In this document: positions 1-6,800 of the stretch, piece by piece | Numbering within the stretch: position 1 is the stretch's first letter | Layout of the letters: each line of letters starts with the position of its first letter | Assembly: GCA_041908765.1 (NCBI GenBank) | Contig: JAYREU010000053.1 | Coordinates: forward strand, 1-12,078 | DNA from: CAYUST01 sp041908765 | GTDB lineage: Bacteria; Patescibacteriota; Gracilibacteria; Absconditabacterales; Absconditicoccaceae | Reading direction: 5' to 3' | DNA: 12,078 nt | Notes under the pieces: model-generated | Database searches by the model: none | Told to the model about the DNA's origin: nothing | Seen by the model: the letters and a program-made list of their open reading frames with translations, nothing else | Position numbers and translations under genes: made by a program

Positions 1-294
1 GATCATGAAGACATGTCACACCGAATGCTATTCTTTTTGTGAATTATCAAACAACAAATCACGCAAGCAATTGCTTTGTCCAAATATGACAGCATAGATA
101 TACATTTGTCTGAGATACAAAGTATCGTTTGGAATACACTCCTTACACACGATATAATCTCCAGGAAAGAGCTACATATGAAAACCGGACTATCAGAAAA
201 TACTATCAAACAGGTCATAGAGAAACTCATTCGCATGAAAAAAATTGAAAGAATTGGTGAAACAAGAGCCGTCAAATATAGGGTTTTATCCTAA
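1..294 (+). CDS. C-terminal part of a winged-helix protein, possibly Fic family (5' end outside window)
   Basis: The frame is open from base 1 and ends at TAA 292-294. It contains one in-frame UGA at 40-42, read as Gly. About 97 residues are visible. The first 25 or so form an amphipathic helix containing HRMLFFL-G-IIKQQI. The last 60 read as a winged helix-turn-helix: helix SEIQSIVWNTLL, then a helix-turn-helix with RKELHMKTGLSENTIKQVIE, then a wing around KKIERIG ending KYRVLS. In Fic-family AMP-transferases a helix of the type 'DxTxWLxFFL' is followed by such a winged helix, and the DMSHRMLFFL stretch resembles it. That is why I suggest Fic, but the catalytic core would lie outside the window. 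It could equally be another winged-helix regulator or ATPase. The visible part contains a DNA-binding type domain; the rest is inference. Confidence 0.6.
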
Positions 295-310
295 ACTAAG
301 ATGAACAAAA

Positions 311-350
311 AAACACCCCGCTTCGCAGTAGGGGGATTTTTACTTGTTTT
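311..350 (+). terminator. Imperfect hairpin with T-rich 3' side after the winged-helix gene
   Basis: A run of A (307-313) precedes CCCCGCT (316-322). This can pair with AGTAGGGG (327-334) around a TCGC loop, with one bulged A. It is followed by ATTTTTACTTGTTTTTT. The stem is weaker than the other terminators in this window, but the position, 17 bp past the TAA stop, fits. Confidence 0.5.
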
Positions 351-369
351 TTATTGTCCTACATATAAT
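340..369 (+). promoter_or_regulatory. Putative promoter of galE
   Basis: A perfect -10 hexamer TATAAT lies at 364-369. The -35 match is weak (TTACTT 340-345, 18-bp spacer) and lies inside the T-rich tail of the preceding terminator. The predicted start near 376 gives a 26-nt leader. A second possible -10, TATATT at 387-392, would give an almost leaderless message. Confidence 0.4.
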
Positions 370-401
370 GTTAGGTAATTTTTTAGTATATTCGTATATA
401 T

Positions 402-1412
402 ATGGCTATCTTGGTGACGGGGGGGACAGGATTTATCGGCTCGCATAGCGTAGTGGCGCTTCAGCAAGCAGGCGAGGAGGTGATAATAATCGATAACCTC
501 TCCAATAGTAGTGCACAAGTTGTAGACAATATATTTCGTATTACGTGAAAGCGCCCTATATTTGTACAGGGAGATGTACGTGATGCGATGTTGCTCGAGA
601 GGATGTTCCATGACTATCCAATCACTGGAGTAATGCATTTCGCTGCCAAGAAAGCAGTGGGAGAAAGTTGTTTGGATCCTTGGAGTTACTATGAGGTAAA
701 TATCCAGGGATTGGTAACTTTGTTACAAGCTATGCAAACTTGTGGGGTATCTCGCATAGTATTCTCTTCTAGCGCAGCTATCTATGATACGACTGCTAGT
801 CAATCTCCGTTTGACGAATCTGCACTGACGGGGAACTGTTTTTCTCCCTATGGCACTACCAAGCGAGTGGCTGAGGCGATCTTGCGTGATTGGGTATTGC
901 ACCTGTGAGGCCAAGCGATAGCATTGAGGTATTTCAATCCTATTGGAGCGCATGAGTGTGGCCTGTTGGGAGAGGATCCGTTGCAACCCCCTACCAATTT
1001 GCTTCCTGTGATTTTTCAGGTAGTGCAGGGGAAAAGGGAATTAGTGGAAATATTTGGGGCAGACTATCCTACACCAGATGGTACATGTATCAGAGACTAT
1101 TTGCACATTATGGATGTAGCACAAGCACATGTATTTGCTCGACAACGACTCATGTGACACACCATGCCAATCTATGAGGTGTGCAATCTAGGTACGGGTC
1201 AAGGTACTAGTGTCTTGGAGTTGATTGCTATCGTAGAGCGCGAGCTAGCAAGAAAGGTGACGTATCGTATTAGTAATCCCAGGATGGGAGATGTTGCAGT
1301 TGTATATGCCAACCCCACCAAAGCGAAACAGGTATTGCAACGACAAGCTTCCTATTCGATAGCCCAAGCAGTTAAAGATGGACGAAAATTCCTCCAGCGT
1401 GCGACTGCATAA
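402..1412 (+). CDS. galE: UDP-glucose 4-epimerase, complete with three UGA-Gly codons
   Basis: This enzyme interconverts UDP-glucose and UDP-galactose with bound NAD, supplying galactose units for surface glycans. The frame encodes 336 residues, the usual GalE length. UGA codons fall at residues 49, 169 and 252, so the standard code would cut it into four pieces. It opens with the Rossmann NAD-binding motif TGGTGFIGSH (residues 6-15). The catalytic SSS is at 122-124 and the YxxxK pair (YGTTK) is Y150 and K154. Family landmarks HFAAKKAVGES, ALRYFNPIGAH, DGTCIRDYLHIMD and VCNLGTGQGTSVLE follow in the expected order. The UGA at 49 aligns with the glycine before the KRPxFVxGD segment of other GalE proteins. 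The ATG at 402 is chosen because the beta strand of the Rossmann fold begins directly after it. No Shine-Dalgarno is visible. It appears to be a single-gene transcript, bounded by a terminator on each side. Confidence 0.95.
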
Positions 1413-1485
1413 ACAGTATGGGATATAGTCTCCAGAAACTAGACTCCAGACTCTAGAAACCAAACATATTTGCCAATAGGATGTT

Positions 1486-1541
1486 CCTCCCTTTAGAAGG
1501 CCTCGGTGCCCGTATGGGTAGAGGTGGCCGAAGGCCGGAGG
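1486..1541 (+). other. GC-rich multi-stem foldable element of unknown function
   Basis: This roughly 56-nt segment is much richer in GC than its surroundings. An outer stem can form between CCTCC (1486-1490) and GGAGG (1537-1541). Inside it, CCTC (1501-1504) pairs with GAGG (1521-1524), enclosing CCC-GTAT-GGG (1509-1518). GGCC-GAA-GGCC (1526-1536) makes a second compact hairpin. The layout is cloverleaf-like, but no T-loop, anticodon arm or CCA end is present, so I do not call a tRNA. The strand is uncertain. Confidence 0.35.
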
Positions 1542-1549
1542 GTTATTTC

Positions 1550-1583
1550 AAAAAACACCCCGCTTTTCAGCTAGGTGTTTTTT
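1550..1583. terminator. Bidirectional intrinsic terminator between galE and the helicase gene
   Basis: AAAAAACACC (1550-1559) is the exact reverse complement of GGTGTTTTTT (1574-1583). AGC/GCT bases inside extend the stem. A T-run follows the stem on both strands, so it can end galE on the plus strand and the helicase gene on the minus strand. Confidence 0.8.
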
Positions 1584-1652
1584 GTCTGGAGTCTGGTTTC
1601 TAGATTCTAAATTCTTTGTATATTTGAATATTTGTTTATTTGCTACTTTGTC

Positions 1653-3371
1653 TTATGCGTACTCCTTCCTAGGAGCACGTGCTGGACGATCTGAGCGTTC
1701 GGTGCGAGCTGGACGTGCGCCACCGCGTGATGCGTAGCCACCTGCTCCTCCACCTGTTCTCGGACCGCTTGATCTACCGCCACCACCATGGTCACCGAAT
1801 TTTCTAGGAGCTCTATCGCCTACTCAGAATTTTCTTTCACCACCTTCTGATGCGCCGTATCTTCTTGGTGCTCTATCGCCTGAACTAGGTCCAAACTTTC
1901 TTTCACCGCCTTCGGATGCACCATATCTTCTTGGTGCTCCTCTATCGCCGCCTGCGCTAAATGATCTTGGTGCTCTGTCGCCGTCTCTGCTGAATGATCT
2001 TCCGCCTTCTGCTCTATCACCTCTCTGTGCGCCACCGAATCTACTTCTATCACCTCACATTCTATTTTCTGAAGCTCTTGAGCCGAAACCGCCTCTCGAG
2101 CCGATGACGTTACTTGAGTAGCTACTGCCTCTTGAAGATGATGATGAAGATCTTCCTCTATCACCACCGTACGATCCGCCACCTGATCTTGTGCCATAGG
2201 TGCGTCCTCCACTGCTTCTGCCACCAGGGCCAGGTCTGCTAGATTTTCTCTCGATCACATTCCCTGCTTCATCGACCTGCTTGATAGTAATTTTATTTCT
2301 TCTTTCAATCACACCGATGCTCGACATCTCTTTGGTATTGACGAAAGTAATTGCTTTACCTTCAGCTCCTGCTCTCGCTGTACGTCCGATACGATGCACA
2401 TAACTTTCTGGATCTTGCGGAACATCGAAATTCACTACCAAACTTACATCATTGAGATTGAGTCCACGACTAGCAACATCCGTTGCCACCAGTATCTTGA
2501 TCTCATCTGCTTTGTATGCTTTGATGATTCTCGTGCGATCTCTTTGCTCGAGATCACCGTTGAGTACTGCAACTTTATGTCACAGAAATTCAAGATTCTC
2601 TGCAATCTGTGCACAAGCCATCTTGGTTTGCGTAAAGATAATCACTTTTTCATCACGATGTTTTTCGAGATATCTGTCGAGCAAATCAACTTTGCTCATT
2701 TTCTCTGTGTGGATAAACCCATGATCTACTTTATCCACAATAATTTCCGTATGAATCTTGATAGACTCATAATCGTTGCCAATATATTTGGTGAGCATAT
2801 CATTGAGTTCTCTCGTAATCGTAGCTGAGAAACTCATCACTTGCTTGACCTCTGTACACATACTGATGATATAATCTACATCATCTGAGAATCCCATATC
2901 GAGCATTCTATCTGCCTCATCGAGGACGAGATAGTCAATCGTTGAGAGATCTACAAATCCTCTTTCTACCATATCGATCAATCTGCCAGGAGTTGCAACA
3001 ACTACTTGGCAACCTTGTTGGAGTCTTTCGATTTGGTTTCTCATACCACCACCTCACATCAATCTACATGATTTGAATCACACCGTACCAAATGAGAGGT
3101 TGTAAAACTCCTCTTCGGTCTGTTGGACCAATTCACGCGTAGGACATAAAACGAGTCCTTGCAAATGTCTGCTCTTGGGATCGATCGCATTGATCAAAGG
3201 AATCACAAACGCTGCTGTTTTACCCGTTCCTGTTTGAGATTGACCAACGATATGTTTTCCCTTGAGAAAACGCGTGATCACTTGTTCTTGAATGGGAGTT
3301 GCCTGTGCATACCCAATTTTTGTTAACGCTGCCAGCAACGTTGGTTTCAGTTCTAATTCACTAAATAACAT
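1653..3371 (-). CDS. DEAD-box ATP-dependent RNA helicase with long Arg/Gly-rich tail
   Basis: This is an RNA-remodelling helicase of the RhlE/DeaD/CsdA group, expected in ribosome assembly or cold-stress RNA unwinding. It has 572 residues, with UGA-Gly at 98, 106, 264, 439 and 516. The motifs appear in order: Q motif ATPIQEQ (24-30), motif I SQTGTGKT (45-52), PTREL, TPGR (127-130), DEAD (151-154), SAT (182-184), motif V VATDVASRG near 295-303, and motif VI HRIGRTARAG (326-335). The UGA at 106 supplies a glycine of the GG run before motif Ib. From about residue 375 to the end the protein is low-complexity, rich in R, G, S and D, with tandem units such as GDRAPRRYGASEGGERKFG. Such tails usually bind RNA or promote condensation. 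The ATG at 3371 begins right before the Q-motif helix, and an upstream extension to 3446 looks non-coding. A long, foldable leader precedes it. Confidence 0.93.
1815..1975 (-). repeat. Tandem coding repeats in the helicase tail
   Basis: Within the C-terminal tail, units of about 19-23 codons recur. GDRAPRRYGASEGGERKFG occurs twice almost perfectly, followed by a shortened copy GDRAPRKFG. The DNA repeats are visible as well and may expand or contract by slippage. One copy uses a UGA codon (1824-1826) where a neighbouring copy has a normal sense codon. The boundaries are approximate. Confidence 0.7.
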
Positions 3372-3675
3372 ACTATAAAAAATAACAATAAAATGTGTCT
3401 GACGTGCACAAAAACGCAAAAGAAGAAGCCTGTGCTCAAAGCACAAGTATAAACATGTCTACAGAATAAAAAGATTCTTTTGCACACCACGTGCATCAAA
3501 CGCGACGACAACCACACCGTCGGACAGGAGAAAATAACGTACCAATACATGTGCATGCTTGCAACATCGAGCCGTTTGTCCCCCAGAGATGACTCTGAAA
3601 CACAGTAACGGTTAATCACAAACCAGAGTCAACTACACGCAGTCTACTGATTTCAAAGCAAAAGTCCAGGGGGAA
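3372..3675 (-). promoter_or_regulatory. Long foldable leader / promoter region upstream of the helicase gene
   Basis: There is no convincing gene in these 304 bases, and the frames within them show no family features. In the helicase orientation there are several short perfect hairpins: TGTGCT-TTG-AGCACA (3431-3445), TGCAC-5 nt-GTGCA (3481-3495), AGAAT-6 nt-ATTCT (near 3462-3477) and GACTCTG paired with CAGAGTC (arms near 3590 and 3628). A -10-like TATACT lies at 3446-3451 (minus strand) with only a weak -35, which would give a leader of about 68 nt. Starts further upstream are possible. Long structured leaders are common on cold-shock helicase genes, but regulation here is inference. Confidence 0.4.
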
Positions 3676-4581
3676 TTATTCTTCCTCATAAATCACCTGA
3701 AATCTGGCTGTCATTCTTCTATCGAAGTCGATATCGAGCATATCGACACTGTTGGAGTCGATGAATTGGTTTTCGAGTTGGTTTTTGATCGTGATGAGGG
3801 CAAGGAAGGTGAATGCGACGAACGGTCCTATCAGTAGTCATCGAATCGGATGAATAGTAATATAATACGGCACGAAGATAAAACACCCCGTGATGATAAT
3901 CGTCTTCAAAAAACGCGTGAGCAACAACGAAGTACGATAATACTTATAGACTCTCAAAAGTTCAAACGACTCACTGATATTGCTCACATGCCAGGTCAAT
4001 CTGGTCGATAAATTGGGAGGTAGTCCGTAGTCTTTCATGTGCGTATTGTGCTTGGAGATCTCATGCAGGGCCGATTCTACTGCGGTGATATAGGGTAGGT
4101 AGTCATCAGCAGATGCACACGAAGACATCACATATATTTTGAGTTGTCTAATAAACTGTTGCAATGATGCCTTGCTCTCTGCCTTGAAATCAGCTGGTGT
4201 TGCATTCGCTGGTAACCAATCCACATAGGCATATGCTAAGCAAATCAAGTGCGACTTGAGTCTCGCGAAAATCTCAAAAATTTTATATCTCCTCCCTTCA
4301 GCGTTTCCCAATAAAATTGACAAGGGCAACGTAATGAATGAGAAGTACAAGACATTGAGTGTACTCAATTCCAAGGTGAAATTGAAATGGATGCACAAGA
4401 GACCAATAGCTAGTGAAATGAGTCAGACAATGAGCGTGGTCCTAGAATAAATTACTCCAAACGAAAAAAGTGGCTTGCGCGCAATATGATTAACACGAGC
4501 ATCCAACTGATCGAGCGAAGCCAGCAACTGTGCTTGATTCCCGTCCTTGGGTGGTACTTGCTGCAACTGATCCAAAACCAT
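3676..4581 (-). CDS. Multi-pass membrane protein, bestrophin-like (tentative)
   Basis: The protein has 301 residues, with UGA-Gly at 4423-4425 and 3838-3840 and a TAA stop. Hydrophobic segments sit at about residues 45-65 (TTLIVGLISLAIGLL) and 68-90 (LNVLYFSFITLPLSILLG), and a pair lies near the C-terminus (FLKTIIITGCFIFVPYYI and GLLIGPFVAFTFLALITI). The rest is soluble and helical. Two features recall bestrophin-type anion channels (UPF0187): the charged RRYKIFEIFARL just after the second membrane segment, and the ending pattern 'FxAFTxLALxxIxxQLENxF...DxLxIDxD'. This is a pattern judgement without alignment. It follows the MscS gene by 62 bp on the same strand and has its own near-consensus promoter in that gap. 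The ATG at 4581 is the first start after an in-frame TAG (4609-4611). An unrelated small membrane family remains possible. Confidence 0.6.
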
Positions 4582-4611
4582 ACGTGCAAACAAAAAACTA
4601 AAGCACGTCTA

Positions 4612-4640
4612 AGTATAGTGGCTTGCTGCTGCTTTGTCAA
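4612..4640 (-). promoter_or_regulatory. Near-consensus sigma70 promoter for the bestrophin-like gene
   Basis: On the minus strand, TTGACA (4640-4635) is separated by exactly 17 bp from TATACT (4617-4612). The predicted start near 4605 leaves a leader of about 24 nt before the ATG at 4581, with no Shine-Dalgarno in it. The -35 lies immediately after the end of the MscS gene. Confidence 0.75.
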
Positions 4641-4643
4641 TTT

Positions 4644-5405
4644 TTATCAGGCGTTTTCTTGTTCAACCAAGTCCAGCCAACGGAAATCCTTGTGATCTAT
4701 GAGCTTGATTTTGCCCTGACGATGTGCCGCTATGAGTGCAAGCATAATTGCATTATTGGTGTTGAGAATTTGGTAAAAATGAACCAGAATTCTGACTTTG
4801 CACTCGAGTCCCTTCTCGGTAATACGAACATCAAACTTGGGTTTATTGGTAGGTTTGTGTAAAAGAGTGTTATCTTTGTAGTATTTCGGATCAGTGAGTG
4901 ACGCATAATACTCCTCCAAAATGACTTGCTTCGTCTCAAGAAACTCTTCATGAATATCATGCTTGGCACCGAGCAACACCGAAAACTCATGCCAAAAGAG
5001 CAAATTATTCTTAGTGTAATTGAAAATACCACCCGTGAAAATGAGATTATTGGGTAAGGCGACGAACTTGCCCGTGAAGAGTAACTCATCATCTACCTCC
5101 TTGATAGTTGTGAAGAAAAAACCAATCTTCTGTACTTCACCCTTGGCTGTCATGAAGGGATTTCACGTATTGATAATATCACCTCTCTCGAACTGACGAG
5201 AGACCGTAATATAAATATACGAGAAAAAACTAGCCACATAATTTTGTAACGCAAAGACTACAGCAGCACTCATCACCCCAAAACCTGTTGCATATTTAGC
5301 TCCATAGGGAGTAAGGAAGAATCAAACTATAGCAAAAATAATCAAAAAAATGATTGTTGATTTTACAAACCACCAAATGCTTCTCGAAATGTGGTGTTTG
5401 GTCAT
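4644..5405 (-). CDS. mscS: MscS-family small-conductance mechanosensitive channel
   Basis: This inner-membrane channel opens under membrane tension to release solutes during osmotic downshock. It has 253 residues, with UGA-Gly at residues 28, 81 and 253. The diagnostic part is the pore helix and first beta-domain: VVFALQNYVASFFSYIYI (residues 49-66), then RQFERGDII, then KGEVQKIGFFFTTI and VALPNNLIF. This is the MscS pattern 'A-x-A-L-Q ... GDxI ... GxVxxIgxxxT ... xxPNx'. One or two hydrophobic helices precede it (WWFVKSTIIFLIIFAIVGFF). The ATG at 5405 starts a short basic leader before that helix. The final residue is a UGA directly followed by TAA, so under the standard code the stop would be called at 4647. 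It lies in a same-strand series between a glycosyltransferase and another membrane protein, with 78 bp upstream. Confidence 0.88.
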
Positions 5406-5449
5406 AAATGGGTAACAAGAAAAAATATAAAAATGAACTTTGTGTTTCC

Positions 5450-5480
5450 TATATACGAACAGATTGTTCTTTTGTGACAA
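5450..5480 (-). promoter_or_regulatory. Possible promoter upstream of mscS
   Basis: On the minus strand, TTGTCA (5480-5475) and TATATA (5455-5450) are 19 bp apart, a wide spacing. The leader would be about 38 nt and AT-rich. The gene may instead be co-transcribed with the glycosyltransferase, since no terminator is visible between them. Confidence 0.3.
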
Positions 5481-5483
5481 TAA

Positions 5484-6422
5484 TTATGCCTGAGCGTAGA
5501 GTCCATCTTTGGTGCCTTGGATGATAGCACGTCGCAAAGGGATTCTTTTTTTGCCTCCCCACCACAAGACAAAGAGGAGAAAACCAATGGTCTGTACCCA
5601 TAAACCGCAACCCATATAAGCTATCTTTTGGTATCGTTGCGCGTGCTTTTTGACAAACAAAATTCTGTTGAGTGATCTCTCATAAGCGGTCGCTTCATCT
5701 CCCAAGAAACGATCTTGCAAAGGCGTCTTGGTAGTTTCCATATGATTGATCTCAACTTTGTTGAGGACGATCACGGGAATATCTGCCAGCCAAAGACGAT
5801 AGGTCAAATCAATATCTTCATAGCATCTTTTGAAACGCTCGTCGAAAGGGAATTGTTTGAAAAGTGCCGTAGGACCATACAACGAGTTGGCTCCTACCAT
5901 CATCACATGTTGCCAATCCTCTCCTCACATACGTCCATACACATATCTCGGAAATAGATACGAAAAAGAAGTGATGCCTTGTGACTGCACTTTGGCAGTT
6001 TTCCTTCGCATGATGGTCGGTGAAAGTACACAATCAGTACCTAACTCCGCAGAAATCTTGTCATACCAATGCTTCATATCTGCAAATAACGTCGGTCCAA
6101 AGACATTATCATGGTCTATCATAAAGGTGAACTCTGCGCTAGCGCAACTCACCAAATAATTTCTATCAAATCCGCGCCAATGACCAGCTTCATAATCTGA
6201 GGTCGTATCAGTTACAAAGACGAGACGTTCGAGCAAGTGCTCAGGGAGTTGCTTGCGCAAAAGATAGTACAATACTTCCATCTCTTCTTTGGGCATATGT
6301 TTGTGAATCAAGACGATCACTCTGTCTGGCAAAAGTGTTTGCATGGCAATACTCTCCAAACAAGGTTGGAGTTTTGACAGATGCCCGTCAGTAGGCAACA
6401 ATACATCCAAAAACGCTCTCAT
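5484..6422 (-). CDS. Glycosyltransferase family 2 (GT-A fold) with C-terminal membrane helix
   Basis: This enzyme transfers a sugar from a nucleotide-sugar donor to an envelope glycan or lipid; its substrate cannot be read from the sequence. It has 312 residues from the ATG at 6422, with UGA-Gly at 5925-5927. The N-terminal strand FLDVLLPTDG and helix LQPCLESIAMQTLLPDRVIV start the GT-A domain. The metal-binding DxD region is DHDN (residues 103-106). The later family motif is YEDIDLTYRLW (ED at 202-203), after the substrate-loop segment VGANSLYGPTALF. Near the end a hydrophobic helix (CGLWVQTIGFLLFVLWW) should anchor it in the membrane, followed by a basic tail. An in-frame ATG at 6488 would overlap the upstream gene by 20 bp and add 22 residues that do not fit the fold. 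I prefer 6422, which has a TATAAT 10-15 bp upstream. Confidence 0.85.
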
Positions 6423-6468
6423 ACGTTCATTATAGGCAACCACACGTTTATTGCAATTGCAAAAAAAG

Positions 6469-6771
6469 TTAGCTCTCTGAGCTCTCATACACTACATAAT
6501 CCACTTCGTCGGTCCAAAGTGTCTCCTCTTTACCTTGGTATCGCTCGCGAGGTTCATGTGCCAATGCCTGCTCCAACAAGTCACGATCAATCGTTGTTTC
6601 TTGTATTTCTGCCATATAGAGGGTGTCTTGGTGGGTTACTTGAGCAAAAATACTATCCAATGCTCACTTGGTAGTCTGTTCAACATACTTCTTTTTCTCT
6701 AGCAACACTGCTGCCAAATCACTCGTATGTTCGAGGTGAGAAGGGATATACTCTGGTGCAGGTGTTTCCAT
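6469..6771 (-). CDS. Small acidic hypothetical protein downstream of the secretion-type ATPase gene
   Basis: I do not recognise this 100-residue protein. It has one UGA-Gly (6664-6666) and ends in TAA. It has no membrane segment or signal peptide. It is strongly charged and mostly helical by eye: EYIPSHLEHTSDLAAVLLEK, then VEQTTK-G-ALDSIFAQV, then an acidic C-terminal half with EIQETTIDRDLLEQAL and the tail DEVDYVVYESSES. Its ATG is 29 bp after the stop of the large ATPase gene on the same strand, with no terminator between them. The two are therefore probably co-transcribed, and it may be a soluble partner of that ATPase. That role is inferred from position alone. Its end is 46 bp from, or overlaps, the glycosyltransferase start. 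Confidence 0.7.
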
Positions 6772-6800
6772 GAGATTGTGTTGAAATAAAGATATACAAA

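Larger units (their letters stand above)
1432..1603. repeat. Imperfect 20-bp inverted repeat flanking a GC-rich element and terminator
   Basis: The arms are 1432-1451 (CCAGAAACTAGACTCCAGAC) and 1584-1603, whose reverse complement matches it at 18 of 20 positions. The left arm is followed at once by CTCTAGAAACC (1451-1461), which partly repeats the arm's own sequence, so the motif CCAGA-CTAGA is locally iterated. The arms are 132 bp apart. There is no transposase and no obvious target duplication, so this may be a dispersed intergenic repeat or an inactive MITE-like remnant. Confidence 0.45.
1413..1652. other. Intergenic region between convergent galE and the helicase gene
   Basis: This 240-bp stretch has no supportable coding frame. 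It holds an imperfect inverted repeat (1432-1451 and 1584-1603), a GC-rich element able to form several stems (1486-1541) and a symmetrical terminator (1550-1583). The rest (1604-1652) is AT-rich with no clear signal. Confidence 0.7.

Noticed and set aside
402..1412. galE as a pseudogene with three nonsense mutations
   Set aside because: All interruptions are UGA, the frame is otherwise intact, all catalytic motifs are present, and every neighbouring gene shows the same pattern, so recoding explains it.
1486..1541. A tRNA gene
   Set aside because: It is cloverleaf-like, but there is no seven-base anticodon loop, TTC-type T-loop or acceptor stem of normal length.
1815..1975. CRISPR-like tandem repeats
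   Set aside because: The repeats are contiguous protein-coding units in frame with the helicase, with no unique spacers.
1820..2224. A 134-residue minus-strand frame rich in E, A, Q and V
   Set aside because: It overlaps the helicase Arg/Gly-rich tail in another frame. Its repetitive look is a by-product of the coding repeats.
3353..3619. An 88-residue hydrophobic frame upstream of the helicase
   Set aside because: Its sequence is rich in C, V and F without any family pattern and it overlaps the start of the helicase. The region reads better as a leader.
6423..6488. Upstream start of the glycosyltransferase at 6488
   Set aside because: The added residues (including FFCNCNKR) do not match the fold and overlap the preceding gene. 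The GT-A strand starts right after the ATG at 6422.
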